This document shows, in pieces, positions 11,166 to 21,904 of a stretch of DNA of 64,000 nucleotides (positions within the stretch are counted from its first letter, which is position 1; each line of letters starts with the position of its first letter). Origin of the DNA: Paracentrotus lividus (taxonomy: Eukaryota; Echinodermata; Echinoidea; Camarodonta; Echinidae); NCBI GenBank assembly GCA_940671915.1, contig CALNVZ010003430.1, forward strand, positions 12,774,922 through 12,838,921, given 5' to 3'. A model generated the notes under the pieces. It was not told the DNA's origin and did not search any database. It was given only the letters and a program-made list of their open reading frames with translations. The position numbers were made by a program, and so were the translations under genes.

Positions 11166-12711
11166 GTGAGATACCTCCATATATGCTTCGCTCCAGAATA
11201 CGGGCCTCTGTATTTTAGATTATTATGCTGGCAGACCATGCAGAATAGGCGCATGTTAGTTGTTACGCGTACGGAAAGCTACCAAAGATGGGTTCAAGGT
11301 TGGTTTACAATTTACATCAAAACCAAACCTATTCATGAACCACCCGGGATGGGTTCGAGACTACACCGTAAGGGGTCTCGGGTCAAAAGCGGGTGGGATT
11401 AATTTAGGAAGAGGGAATGAAGACGCGTTCACATCTATTTTCCAAACTACCTTTGAAGCACACGTGATGAGTTCAAAAATAGATGTTACAGGGGTTTTAG
11501 GACTCGATTGGTTTCCGTTAGCAGTCCTGGGGAGTGATCCTGTTAACTTCAGGCGCAGATCTAGGAAAAAAAAAACCAAATAGATGGACACGATTGGGCG
11601 AGTTATCCCTATACCTCCATTGAATGTTATTTGATGGCCTTCATCATTGTCTCGGTAGATGCATATACAGTTGTCCGCAAAATTGTTCATACCCCTGTCG
11701 TTTTTTAAGTTTTTTTAGTCGTGCTCCTAACTGAATGCGTTTCGTCAAACTTGCTGTTGATAAGCATGTTACTAACAATTGAACAATTAGGAAATTTTGA
11801 GATATTTGGTATTCTAAGGGAATTTTGTTGACAGATTTACTAAAAAACGCCATGTTCATAATTATTCATACCCTATAGGGGTGCCAAATCTAATTTCTTA
11901 TCTAATCATCTCGATTATTAATATTTATTAAAATTTCCACCTAAAATAGTTCTTGCGAATGTCCAGAACCATCATTCATGCCTTCCGTGTGTTTTGACCA
12001 ATGCGTCCTCTGGAGAACGTCCAGGCTGTGTAAGGTTGCATGGTCTTTGGGCCATTTTGTGAGTCTTCAACTTCCCAGAAATATTTCTCAAGGGATTCTT
12101 GACAGGTCGTCGAATTTTCCTCTCCAGATCATTCATTATGATTGTCCTTGAACTACTTTTTGACTAACTTGGCCGTATGCTTCTAAACTTCGTCCTATTG
12201 ATACAGTATCCAACAGAAGTGAGTACACCCCTCATGAATATGTTTATTGATAAGCATAACTTTGCATGCAGCTTCCGTAGGAACAAATGCTTCATGGTCA
12301 TGATAAATAAGGTATCCTGTTATGTAATCGCAGGCACAATTTGAACATTCCATGAAATATGATAACATAATTTTAATTATATCTCAAATATTGTGGTAAC
12401 AAAAAGTGAGTACAACCCTAGCTATTTGCCTTTCTAATAAGTTGTCAACCTGAAAAAAACATCTGATTCTTTTCAAAAGATTTTCTGCCTCTCTAACTTC
12501 AAGAGTGTCAAAAGCATTATAATGATGCTCATAACAGTTAACACTTTCATTGTTCTATATCAAAGGAATTCTGCATTCTTAACACAAATACGAACATGAT
12601 CCATACATATTAGCAGTGGTCTGAAGATTCTGTGAAGTATTGCAATCTGTTCTTTCTCTTTGCTGTGACATAATCATTGCCTCTGAAGTCGTGTTACAAG
12701 AAGCAATACAC

Positions 12712-12930
12712 ATGCCATCATGGCTCCTCATGGTAAAGAAGCTCTCAAATGACCTCAAAGACAGAATTGTTGCTACAATAGATGGCCAGGGATACAAAGA
12801 AGATTGGGGCAATCTTGAAGCTAAGCCCAAACACTGAGCCAAGGTCAATCCAGAGGTTTACTAAGACCACACAACAGTAAATGCAAGTCGTAATGGCAGG
12901 CCAAGAAAGCTGATATGCACGTTACGTCGT
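12712..12930 (+). pseudogene. Tc1-type transposase N-terminal fragment
   Basis: The reading frame from ATG at 12712 gives MVKKLSNDLKDRIVATIDGQ followed by GYKEDWGN, matching the usual start of Tc1 transposases (KELSNDLRDRIV, GQGYKKIS), where paired helix-turn-helix domains bind the inverted repeats. It meets stops at 12835 and about 12862. In the same frame it then gives TTVNASRNGRPRKL, the classic linker with the GRPR AT-hook motif. The catalytic DDE part is not seen: an assembly gap starts at 12931 and nothing after it resembles the rest. A dead remnant. Confidence 0.78.
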
Positions 12931-12955
12931 NNNNNNNNNNNNNNNNNNNNNNNNN
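12931..12955. other. Assembly gap (25 N)
   Basis: A run of 25 N. The sequence immediately to its right is very GC-rich and unlike the left side, so the join may not be correct. Confidence 0.98.
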
Positions 12956-13022
12956 CGCGCGCCGCGCGCCAGCCGGCGCGGCGCGCCGCATCGTCCTGCC
13001 CGCGAACCGCCGCGCGCGGCGA
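12956..13022. other. GC-rich patch beside gap
   Basis: About 67 bp consists almost only of G and C, with overlapping CGCGCGCCGCGC and GGCGCGGCGCGCCG strings, in DNA that is otherwise AT-rich. It abuts the gap directly. It may be adapter-like, contaminant or misassembled sequence; no function is proposed. Confidence 0.6.
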
Positions 13023-13569
13023 AACCCTTTTCGGAATTCAAACTGAAGAACAAACCTTCCGGAACAACAATGAACCTCCATGAACAACGGGCCAGCACCT
13101 CTTTATTACGTGAGTTTTATAATCATGTCAACCGTGTAGGCCCACGTGAACGAGGGTTCTATGTATTTAAAGCAATGGAAAGCCTTTGGATACAAATTAT
13201 TCAATAATTATGTTAACTTTTTTCACGCTTAATGCTCCACACTCTTCTAGCTTCTGCGTTCCAGTTGACAAAAGGCTGAATTGCATAAACGCCAAAATAC
13301 TCCATCTCGGCGTTTCTCAATTCAGCCTGATCGATCTCGCGATCCAGAACGCTAGGAGAAGCTTTCATTGAGCGTCCACGTCTGAAAGATAGACTCCATT
13401 ATTGCTCCTAATCATTTTGTTTCAAAAGGCATCCATGTCTTTAAATCTAGTCCACGTTTATGTTCACGTCGACCATGGATTCTAAAACTCTGTTTTGACA
13501 ATCATGGCTTTTAAATCGATGCTCAATTACACTTTCTGTTGATAACTCTGTCCCATCTTGCAACCGCCT
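13023..13569. other. No gene seen; one small hairpin
   Basis: Unassigned DNA. It includes an inverted repeat near 13272-13330 (GGCTGAATTGCATAAACGCC against GGCGTTTCTCAATTCAGCC). I recognise no coding exon. Confidence 0.5.
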
Positions 13570-14229
13570 TCAGTACATCTTTAGACTCAGAGGCAAGAGG
13601 TGGCTTCTCCTTCTTTCCAGACTTAAAGCAGGTCTGACTGTTGATAGCAGTTCTGGTTGAAACGCATCCAAGACTATTTGCCAACATCTTTGCGGACCCC
13701 TCCAGGATTTCTTCCAAGTCTGCGTACGATAATAATCGCGAGAGGCATCCCATTCTAGCATTTCCGTCATGGAACTGCAACCCTTCCAACCTCGACAGGA
13801 TCTTCTGCATGAATTGGCTTCGGGTTTGGCCATCAAGTCCCTCGCAGTCTTATGATCCAACGGGTCGGCGGATCTAGGTTTCTGTCGCGATCATAACCGC
13901 CAGGCTACGTGCAGATTAAAGTATTTCCCTCCCTCAGAGTAGTAATACGGGTCATCGCCGTATGCAGGATCAAATCTTCCTTGGCGATTTTCATGCAATT
14001 TAAACCCAGGTATTTATGATGCAGCGCCAAATAAGAAGCTCTTCCTGTATGAGTGACAATCGCGCTGAGGGTCACGGATGATGAACACGTACTTGAAGCC
14101 GCTGTCCTGTGAAGGCATGATACGCATTGCTCGTCCATTCAGAGAATGACCCGGCCAGTTATCAACTTTGACGACAACTTGGGGGCATTCAAGAATTCTC
14201 AATGCGCAAATATTTGACGTCAGTAAAAC
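13570..14229 (-). pseudogene. Sulfotransferase-like pseudogene fragment
   Basis: On the minus strand, after a possible splice acceptor (CCATGACAG at about 14230), one frame gives VVVKVDNWPGHSLNG and then FKYVFIIRDPQRDCHSYRK. The latter has the IRDP...S pattern of the sulfotransferase segment that binds the 3' phosphate of PAPS. Further on it gives DLMAKPE and MLEWDASRDYY, like the C-terminal part of this family. The frame has in-frame stops at 14014-14016 and 13891-13893. Between DLMAKPE and MLEWDA the better family-like residues (FMQKILSRLEGLQFHD) lie in another frame, which points to paired frameshifts. The P-loop N-terminal half is absent. Family assignment is by motif only. Confidence 0.45.
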
Positions 14230-14339
14230 CTGTCATGGCTTGTGAAGTCGGAAAAAATAATAAAATAATAATCGTAAGTGCGTATTTGATTATGGGAGCG
14301 CCCAAGCTGATAGCTGGACGGTTGCACTGTGCTTACTCA

Positions 14340-14615
14340 GGCGCGTGATCCAGAGGCGGGCCGCCCACCAGCCCCTACCCCCCTTTCCCCCCCAAAAAAA
14401 AATTAAAAAAAATAAATAAATAAAAAATAAAGAAAAAAAAAATAAAAAAAAAATTAACATTCTACCTACACCTACTAGTTGCAAGTGTACCTTTTTTTCC
14501 TCGTCCGATGTAACGCGGGAAAAAATGGCGTTACCAAAATCTGGAAATTTCCGATATTGCCCCCCCCCCCCTCGTAATGAAATCCCCTGGATCCGCCACT
14601 GCCTCCACTGATTAG
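14340..14615. repeat. Low-complexity repeat ending GGATCCGCCACTGC
   Basis: A C-run, A-rich block and second C-run are bounded by CCAGAGGCGGGCCGCC and CTGGATCCGCCACTGCC. Related pieces with the same ending word occur at 33.9, 49.4, 51.9 and 54.4 kb, so this is a dispersed short repeat. Confidence 0.55.
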
Positions 14616-14799
14616 TTTTTATTTTTTCCTTACTTTTACATGTACATTTCAAATGTAGTCGGTTTTAAATTAATTAAATTAACAGTATTTCATAAAAAGA
14701 TGATCGAACCTCCACCAGGCCACCCATCCCAAAAATACTGCGCAAAAATTACCCCTTATTTAATGGCGCTGTGATGAGTGTCAAAAGGATGTTAATGGA

Positions 14800-14970
14800 A
14801 TGCTACAACCGTCAGGCGGCCAAGCATGATTGTTCTGCCTTTAGAAAACACGTTTGTATTACTTTGTCTACAGGGACAATAGACCCCATGCTGAGCGACA
14901 ATTCTATTGTTATGAATGAAAGGGCAAAATTCAGCTTACCAGGTGGCTGTAGCATTCCATTAAATCCTTT
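14800..14970. repeat. Small inverted-repeat element
   Basis: TTAATGGAATGCTACAACC near 14802 is mirrored by GGCTGTAGCATTCCATTAA near 14946. About 165 bp, without a coding region; the reading frame across it (14771-15016) is not recognised. Confidence 0.55.
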
Positions 14971-14974
14971 GACG

Positions 14975-17650
14975 TCATCACCCGCGCTATCAGATACCGA
15001 GAGTAAGTTTCGTTAGTATTTGTGGGAGGTCAGAGGGAGTTTAGTTCTTGTTGAGGTGGTGGATCATCTTTTTAGGAATACTGTTGAATTGTAAAAAATT
15101 TTAAACCACTCATTGACGTGCTACATGTAAAAGTAGAGACGAGAAAAAAAAAAATCAGTAGGCACGGAGGCCACCCCAGCTAATCGCAGCGTTGTGAACT
15201 AAGATGTTTAGAGGGCAAATTTTCGAGCGCTACGCATGTGCTGTAGCTCTTCACAATTCAAATCCGTGTGACGATCAATTGCACCACGCCGCTATTTCAG
15301 ATACCGATGAGTTAAGTTTTCGAGTTTTTGGAAGGGGTGGCGGACAACTGGGAGTATGTTGAGGTTCTGTGTCCAACTCCCTTATATTATAGTGAAATGT
15401 GACTTGTCTTACGCCTACTCGGTACATTTTAAAACCCAGCCTATAGACCTTTGGAATTTAGAATCTATCTTATGTATCATATTTATTAGCTTTCGTATTT
15501 ATGAGGCCTATTAGTGTTAATTTGGGCTAATTCTTTTCGGTTCATTTCGGGGACTTTAAAAGGGATTAGATTAGTATTCGAAGTGAATGGGAGCAGGCAA
15601 AAGATTCTTGCTAACGAAGTAACAGAAGTTGTTGAAAGTCAGGCGCCAATCATTGGGCGACGGGCCCGCCCCCAGTAAAACGATTTACAGACTGAACCCC
15701 ACCCCTATGGCCGATGTATGATGACCTTCTTGATTGGCGGCGATCTAAGGCAGAAAATTGCCCACCCCCCCCCCCCCCCCACGGCGCAGGGGGCTCCAAG
15801 ATATCCGAGATTGCTTATACCATTTATCTGTGCCAAGTTGTCTGGGGAAAATATGCGGCTCTATTATTGTTTACTGAATGCGGCCCGAATTTCAATTGTG
15901 TGACGTCAGGTTGCCGCCGCGCTTACTGCGCCCCCCCCCCCCACAACACACACACTTATGACTCGTCCGAGTATGCGGGCACTGTCAGATACGAGCCTGC
16001 GTCTGAGCCGTGACGTTATACGAACACAAGTCACTTTGATACTACGATGATTTAATCTCACATCCTTCAATTGTGTTCCCTGATAATTCTGAAGGGTACA
16101 GACCAATAATGTGGGATTCACCCATTCTGAAACCCCGATTTGAATTTGCCCCCTCCCCATAAAAATTCCTTGTTACCCGCCGCCCTCAGCATTTCACCCT
16201 TTCTTAATACCAGAAAAATTTAGCTTTTCTCATCCACCAGGGGGGGAGGAACATACTAATTGCAGTATTATGGACTCAGTTCCGGCGAGCACAATGCCTC
16301 ATTTTCGAACTCGGATCGTTCACGTCTTTCTGCTTCCGATATTCATTCGGGGCAAAAATCTTCAATGCATTTCCTATGAACTGGTAGGAACTCTGCTTGC
16401 TGTCATTCTCTTCCCTGATTGAAAAATTCGGGCGAGTTTTCAGCGAAGGGATGATGTACGCGTTCGACGAGCACCACCGCCTATTCGATCCCCTCTGACG
16501 CCCCAAGAAGTCAAGCACATATGAGCAAGTAATTTGAATGTCGAAACCCCAAACACACTATGGACATCCGGCCTCCAAAAATTAGACACACAGAGGATAG
16601 AAACCGACCGGCCTTTGACTCTTTGAGAGATAAGTTCATGAAAACATATCATCCTGCCGAACCATCGTTCAACCTTGGTACAGTATTACTCTTTGAAATC
16701 TGGTAGACTTAGGTGTAGGGAAAAATCCCAGTCAGTTCGGCGCATATTGCCCTTGCTTCTCAGGTGCTTGGTTGATATTTGTATTGTAAACTCCAGTAAC
16801 CCCAGTAGAACACTGTGGTTACGCGCTGGGGCAGTGCCTTTCTAGGTTCGACATTACCAAACGCAATGAGGTGAATCGTATATTTACGACGGTAATGTGA
16901 ACAGGAGGTTAATGCTTGCAGAAAGTTTAATAATTCGTTAATATTTTTCTTATCTACTTCAGCGTTCTTGCGAAAACTCTCTCTTATTATGCTCTCACAA
17001 ACAAACTTGCCCACTCCCGAATTGATACGAAAGGTACTATCTTAAAAAGAAATATTGATACACATGGAGATAGAACTCGTTTTCTGCTTACGATAGACAG
17101 GGCTATCGATGAGAAACGACCCAGTATACCCATTATTGCGACTTTCTGCCCAACATTGATTATTTAACGTAATTATTGGACAATATGGCTCCCAAGACCT
17201 TACCATTAACAGGATTGCATTTAAACCTTACTTTGCAATTGCCTCTTACCACTTAGAATTATACAGATCTAGATCTCGATATCAGTGCCCATCTCTGCAT
17301 GCTATCTCTGTCAATAATAAAACTACAATGTGCGCGATCAAGTCAAAATGCTTCTTTTCTTAATCATTACGTGTGAAACAAAATACACTAATGACAACTT
17401 ACAAGCACTAAACTAAATGATTGTAGAATATGTTAGGGTGACTCTACTTTTTGGAACATATCCTTTTCATGTGTATCTACACTCAGCTCTATATTCATTC
17501 AAATTATGTCATTGTAACCCTCAACATGGTTTTTGTCTGTACACATGTCTACGGATCAATGTCTTCTTCTGTCTCTATTACTTATTTGTTTTTTGAGTTG
17601 AGTTCAAGAAAATCATTTGGTGAAGAGCTGTGCTGAAAATTTGATGTTTT
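14975..17650. other. No gene recognised
   Basis: Low-copy-looking DNA with homopolymer C runs (15766-15780 and 15931-15942) and scattered short frames of 60-100 codons on both strands, none resembling a protein I know. A piece of the SINE- or MITE-type repeats seen elsewhere may be present near 15650-15800, but the boundaries could not be fixed. Confidence 0.5.
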
Positions 17651-18989
17651 TCTGAGGGGTGTACTCACTTCTGTTGGATACTGTATGTCCAATGCTGTCC
17701 TAGGTAACATTAACAAGCATACTTCCGCAAGTTTTCACCCAGGACCTTAATAAAAATGCCCTCACATGGATGCCTCCTATTCTGAACAGATTCCCAGTGC
17801 TACCCGCACTGATAATCCCCATAGCAGTTATATGTGAATGCCATGTGCTAAAATCAGGACACTGTTCTTTAGATTGAAGGATTCATCTTTCTTTACCTAA
17901 TTGAAGAAAGTCCATATTATATTTCATTTCATTTCATTTCATTTCATTTTACTTATTCGTCAAAGGTACATGTACATATGGATAATTGTTTTGTTTCACC
18001 ATAAACTCATCGTCTTTTGAATACATAGAAATAGAAATACTTAGAATAGAAATAAATTACATAGAAATAGTACAAACAAATCGATTCGAATTAAATCGAA
18101 TTCTCTCAACTTGTAGAATTAGATTTTCCCTAAACTACTACTTCTGCTGATTTCGGTAGGACAGATCACTCGTAAATTCTTATTTTCTCTCATTAACTTA
18201 TATAATTATGGTCCATAAGTTAAAGTTCGGGTTTAAATGAGCTCAGTAACTGTCCAGAGGCCTCACGGTGGGTCTGACTGCCAAACTGGAGTCTGTATTG
18301 GGAAGTGTCTGTATAGATATCTTTTATGCACTATTTGCTCATTGGCATATTCGTCTGTGGCTGGTCAGTGGTATCCATTCCGACTTTGGTTGTGATCTGT
18401 GTGTTGTTGTAGGCCTCTCAGTATACTTATTTGGCAATTCAAGGAAACATCTTGCACTTTTAGTCATGCGCATGGAAACTTTTCCCCAAGTGTCTTATAT
18501 CTGGTACTCATGAAAGAAGCACTTTAGTGTTATATCAGGGACTAAAAAGTGTGGGTAGAGCGGTTATTCGATTTCAATAACATTCATTTGAATGTTCCCA
18601 AGTGAAAAATTCAAAGTCCTGGCAAGAAACCAATAATAAAGGGGTTGGAAAGATGAAGACTTACAGGATGGCTCAAAGACCATGCAACTTGACTCAGCCT
18701 AGAGGTTTTCCTGAGGACAAATGGGCCAGACCTCACAGAAGCCATGAAGAAAGACTATACACTTTTGCAAAAAATATTTCAGATGGTTTTTTGAAGAAAA
18801 TAATATGTATTTGTGGCTATTTGATAAGAAATTGGACTGGGTACCCCTAGGGTATGAACAATTATGAACATGGTGTTTTTCGTAAATATGTCAACAAAAT
18901 ACCCCTGTAATATCAAATTGCTCAAAATATCACATTTTCCTAATAGTCCAGATGTTGGTAACATACTGATCACCAAAAATTTTGACGAG

Positions 18990-19380
18990 ACTCATTTATT
19001 TAAAATATATATATTATAATAATATTCATAGTAAAATAGTAATTTAAAAATATTCAAACCCTTGCATCTTTTCGTCAATACTTGAATAATCATTTATCTT
19101 CCTCTTAGCTCAATATTCTTCATAGGTTTAAGTTGTTACATTTTTTTACCAAGCGTGTAGTATGTTATTTCACTCCTGATGATTATATTGTGACTATGAA
19201 TATGTATAATTTTGTTTATATTGATAACGTAACGATTTTTAATGTATGATTTTTGTATTTTTATATGTATATATTACAGGACCCCAATGGAGAGCAGCTT
19301 CTGTTGATTGGGTGTCCTGCTAAAATATTGCGAATAAATGAAATAAATAAATAGATAAAAATAAAAGCAAAATTAAAAAA
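18990..19380 (+). mobile_element. LINE 3' end inserted in transposon arm
   Basis: The segment ends with GGACCCCAATGGAGAGCAGC, TTGATTGGGTGTCCTGCTAA and a tail of AAATAAAT repeats, the usual 3' end of CR1/L2-like LINEs in marine animals. It interrupts the right arm of the outer transposon, whose matching left arm lacks it, so it inserted later. Only the 3' untranslated part is present. Confidence 0.65.
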
Positions 19381-19429
19381 ACTTAAGAAATGTCAGGGGT
19401 ATGAACAATTTTGCGGACAACTGTAGGTT

Positions 19430-20112
19430 TCAAAATGGACGTATAGGCTACGCGTCTTCGTACCCCCTTTGACCCGAGATCCCTTCCAAGCGGACTACCT
19501 TGTGATGTAGTCTTGAACCCTCCTCTGTCACTACATAGGTAGAGTTGCTATGTCTAGTGTTAGATGTCAATTTTTGAAATCATGAATATACGCAATGTGA
19601 TTGAACTATTATATTTCCATTCTTCCAAATTCAAATAATGATGTTTTCATAACAAAGAAGACGTACGTGGAAAAGAAAAATCCGATAATTCCATTGCAGA
19701 CGCTTTATGTTGATTACAGAGTTACGTAACCACGCATTATTACACTGATTTTTTTTTTAAAGAATGTAGGTAGCCATGTGTAAACACAAAAATGTCCCCC
19801 CCCCCCAAAAAAAAAAAAATAATAATAATAATTAAAAAAAATGACTAATTAAAAAAAAATGACTTTGAATTTGACTAGTCAGACGGTTCGTCATGTGGGT
19901 GACGAAGTGCACTATAGTTCGAATCCCAAGAATATATTAATATATATTTGTTTAATTGTTTTAAATTGATAAATTCTATAAAAAAACATGAAGAAATATG
20001 ATCTATCCAAAGGGCCCCTCCAGGGTCCACATGGCACCTAGTCGGTGCCCGCCGGATGCGCTCTTTACCCTTTGGTTCTTCCAATATGCGCCAGATATAT
20101 TTTTGTTATATA
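19430..20112. other. No gene seen
   Basis: AT-rich sequence with a C-run, an A/T-rich patch (19800-19860) and short frames only. Nothing assignable. Confidence 0.5.
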
Positions 20113-21085
20113 GGGTACATGCAGGTAATATGGGCCAGCAGGTAATATGGGCCACCTGAAGCAAATCATGTCGTGACCGTTGACCGATGACCGGTGTGAG
20201 CACCATAATGTTGTTCAAATGAACTGTATACAAAAATATATCGTCGTGAGAGCATCTGATGGCGAAATTTCTCTGAGAAAATTGCTGAAAACCAACAAGG
20301 TACGTAAAACATACGGCATTTTTTTACCCTGATGTTAAATTTGATATTTCACAGAATGTGATGGTGAAAGAGTGTTTGAGGGGGTAACCTCAATTGTTTT
20401 GTATATTTAGTAAGCTTATAGTTTCATTTTGATCATATTAGCGTGTACAGGTCAATTTGTTGTAGTGAAGGTGTGCAATGTGGCATTGAATGCTTGCCTG
20501 ACACAGCAACATTAGTGCAGGTAATATGGGCCATCCAAAATGGCGGAAATGATTCTGGTACTCAGTATTGGGATGAGGCATCAATCTCTTTGCTACGATT
20601 TTTGTTGGTATATTCACAATGTATAATAAATATAAATAACTTATTGTAGGCCTATATTGACTTGTATAATGAAAATAATATTTAAATAATATTAAAAAAA
20701 GAAATAATATAAAAAATACAAAACAATGAAATATATAGTCAATGTATTTACTGAAGGGTCTCATAATTTCAAATGATGTCTTAAAGTTAATGATTTTCAA
20801 CATTTTAAGCAAATTCCAGACATGGTAGAGTTATTGTAGTTTTTGAAACATACATTAAATACATGTGCCAATATTACCTGCACATCCAGGTAATATTGGC
20901 ACTTTGGTAATGATGAATATTGCAGCGGGGGGGGGGGGAGGGTTGGTGATAATTGTTTTTTCTTCAAATAAAAGTTAGAGCGTAGTTATTGATTCATTAT
21001 AAACAAAGATAGACTGTGTGTCATTTTTGCAATTTTATGCAATTAGGCAAATGAGCTTAGGGGGCCCGTATTACCTGCATGTACC
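20113..21085. mobile_element. MITE with GGGTACATGCAGGTAATATG ends, full copy
   Basis: Ends are GGTACATGCAGGTAATATGG and its near-perfect complement at 21061-21085. The element is 973 bp, AT-rich and lacks a transposase. The end word GCAGGTAATATGGGCC recurs internally near 20130, 20518 and 20870. Other copies of the family are at 40948-41392 (reversed, cut short) and about 60230-61030. Confidence 0.75.
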
Positions 21086-21129
21086 AGCATTCTAAAATCT
21101 AATATTTCAAAAAAAAAAAAAAAAAAAAA

Positions 21130-21900
21130 AAAAACGATTCTTCAATGATTGTTAGAAAGTATAAAATGATATTCGTAAGACCAAGGAGATGTAATTTCTC
21201 CTTGGTGAGACGTAATTTGATTAAAAATCATATTTTTATTTGCACAACCATTATAAAGCATGTCCCCCTGAAAAAATAAAAATAAAAATGAAATTTAAAA
21301 AATATCTCTCTTATTCATTACAGAATAATTTCCAACATTTCCAATATCAAGCTTCATAGTCAATTAAGTTTATGTATTGAAAAATCCCATATAATCCTGT
21401 GATTTTTGTGAACATTCCCAATGTTTCACTTCATCGGTTTGGAATACAGAGTAGTCATTTTTGGCCCATTCCAGGTTTGATAAAAAGGAATACACTACAG
21501 AAATGCCATACGTTATTCTGTGCTTAACTTTTATTTCAGTTTAACACGTGTAATGCTTATGCTTTTATTTTCAAATATAAATGGCATATCTCACTGGCCA
21601 TGAGTATAGACTTGTAAGCGATTCAAGTCTTTGGAGTCGATTTCTTCTGAGTCTCCGGGGAAGTGTGGGGGAAATTAAAGAAAAGTCTTTTTAAAAAGAA
21701 GAACTTTTTAGTCGTTAGCAAGTCACTCTGACGTCTTCTCGACTACTTTAGTCTTTTGATAGACAGAATGATAGACAAATTTGGTCGCGATTAGTTTGCG
21801 ACTCGAGTCTCTTGAGTCTTCGAGACGTCTTCTGGGTTTTTGTGTCTGATAGTCGTTACTAAGCTTTACTCTGCGGTATTACGCATAAATAAACTAACTA
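21130..21900. other. No gene; GTCTC/GACGTC word patch
   Basis: Mostly AT-rich. At 21600-21860 a run of short GAGTCT, GACGTCT and AGTCTTC words in both orientations resembles the arm style of the other elements here, but I cannot define its ends. Confidence 0.4.
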
Positions 21901-21904
21901 AAGA

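Larger units (their letters stand above)
6499..11488 (+). repeat. Tandem segmental duplication, copy B
   Basis: Second copy of the 5-kb block. The junction with copy A lies in a GA microsatellite near 6500-6518, a natural crossover point. This copy keeps the open reading frame of the C3orf38-like exon, while copy A does not. It leaves the shared sequence after AATAGATGTTA and enters single-copy sequence at about 11490. Confidence 0.9.
12202..17685. mobile_element. Tc1-like element nested in the outer transposon
   Basis: Inverted ends of about 33 bp start TACAGTATCCAACAGAAGTG and continue AGTACACCCCTCA, with TA at both edges. Similarity between arms stops soon after. Inside the left end is a decayed Tc1 transposase start (12712-12930). 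The span of 5.5 kb is several times the usual 1.3-1.7 kb of Tc1 elements, so the interior has taken up other DNA or been misjoined at the gap. Confidence 0.7.
11666..19425. mobile_element. Long-TIR, TA-flanked DNA transposon (outer element)
   Basis: The two ends are perfect inverted copies for 30 bp, beginning CAGTTGTCCGCAAAATTGTT, and each is flanked by TA, the target used by Tc1/mariner-type elements. Inverted similarity continues inward for more than 500 bp: GGTTGCATGGTCTTTGGGCC on the left near 12030 matches the reverse of ATGGCTCAAAGACCATGCAA near 18668. Thus both arms are long and coding-like. A nested Tc1-like element and a LINE tail inflate it to 7.8 kb. The frame at 18602-18850 lies in the right arm and has a mirror image on the left, so I do not count it as a gene. 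Confidence 0.75.

Noticed and set aside
15714-16013. 99-codon proline-rich frame
   Set aside because: Driven by C homopolymers; no family resemblance.
18602-18850. 82-codon frame as a gene
   Set aside because: It lies in the right arm of the outer transposon and has an inverted, diverged partner in the left arm.
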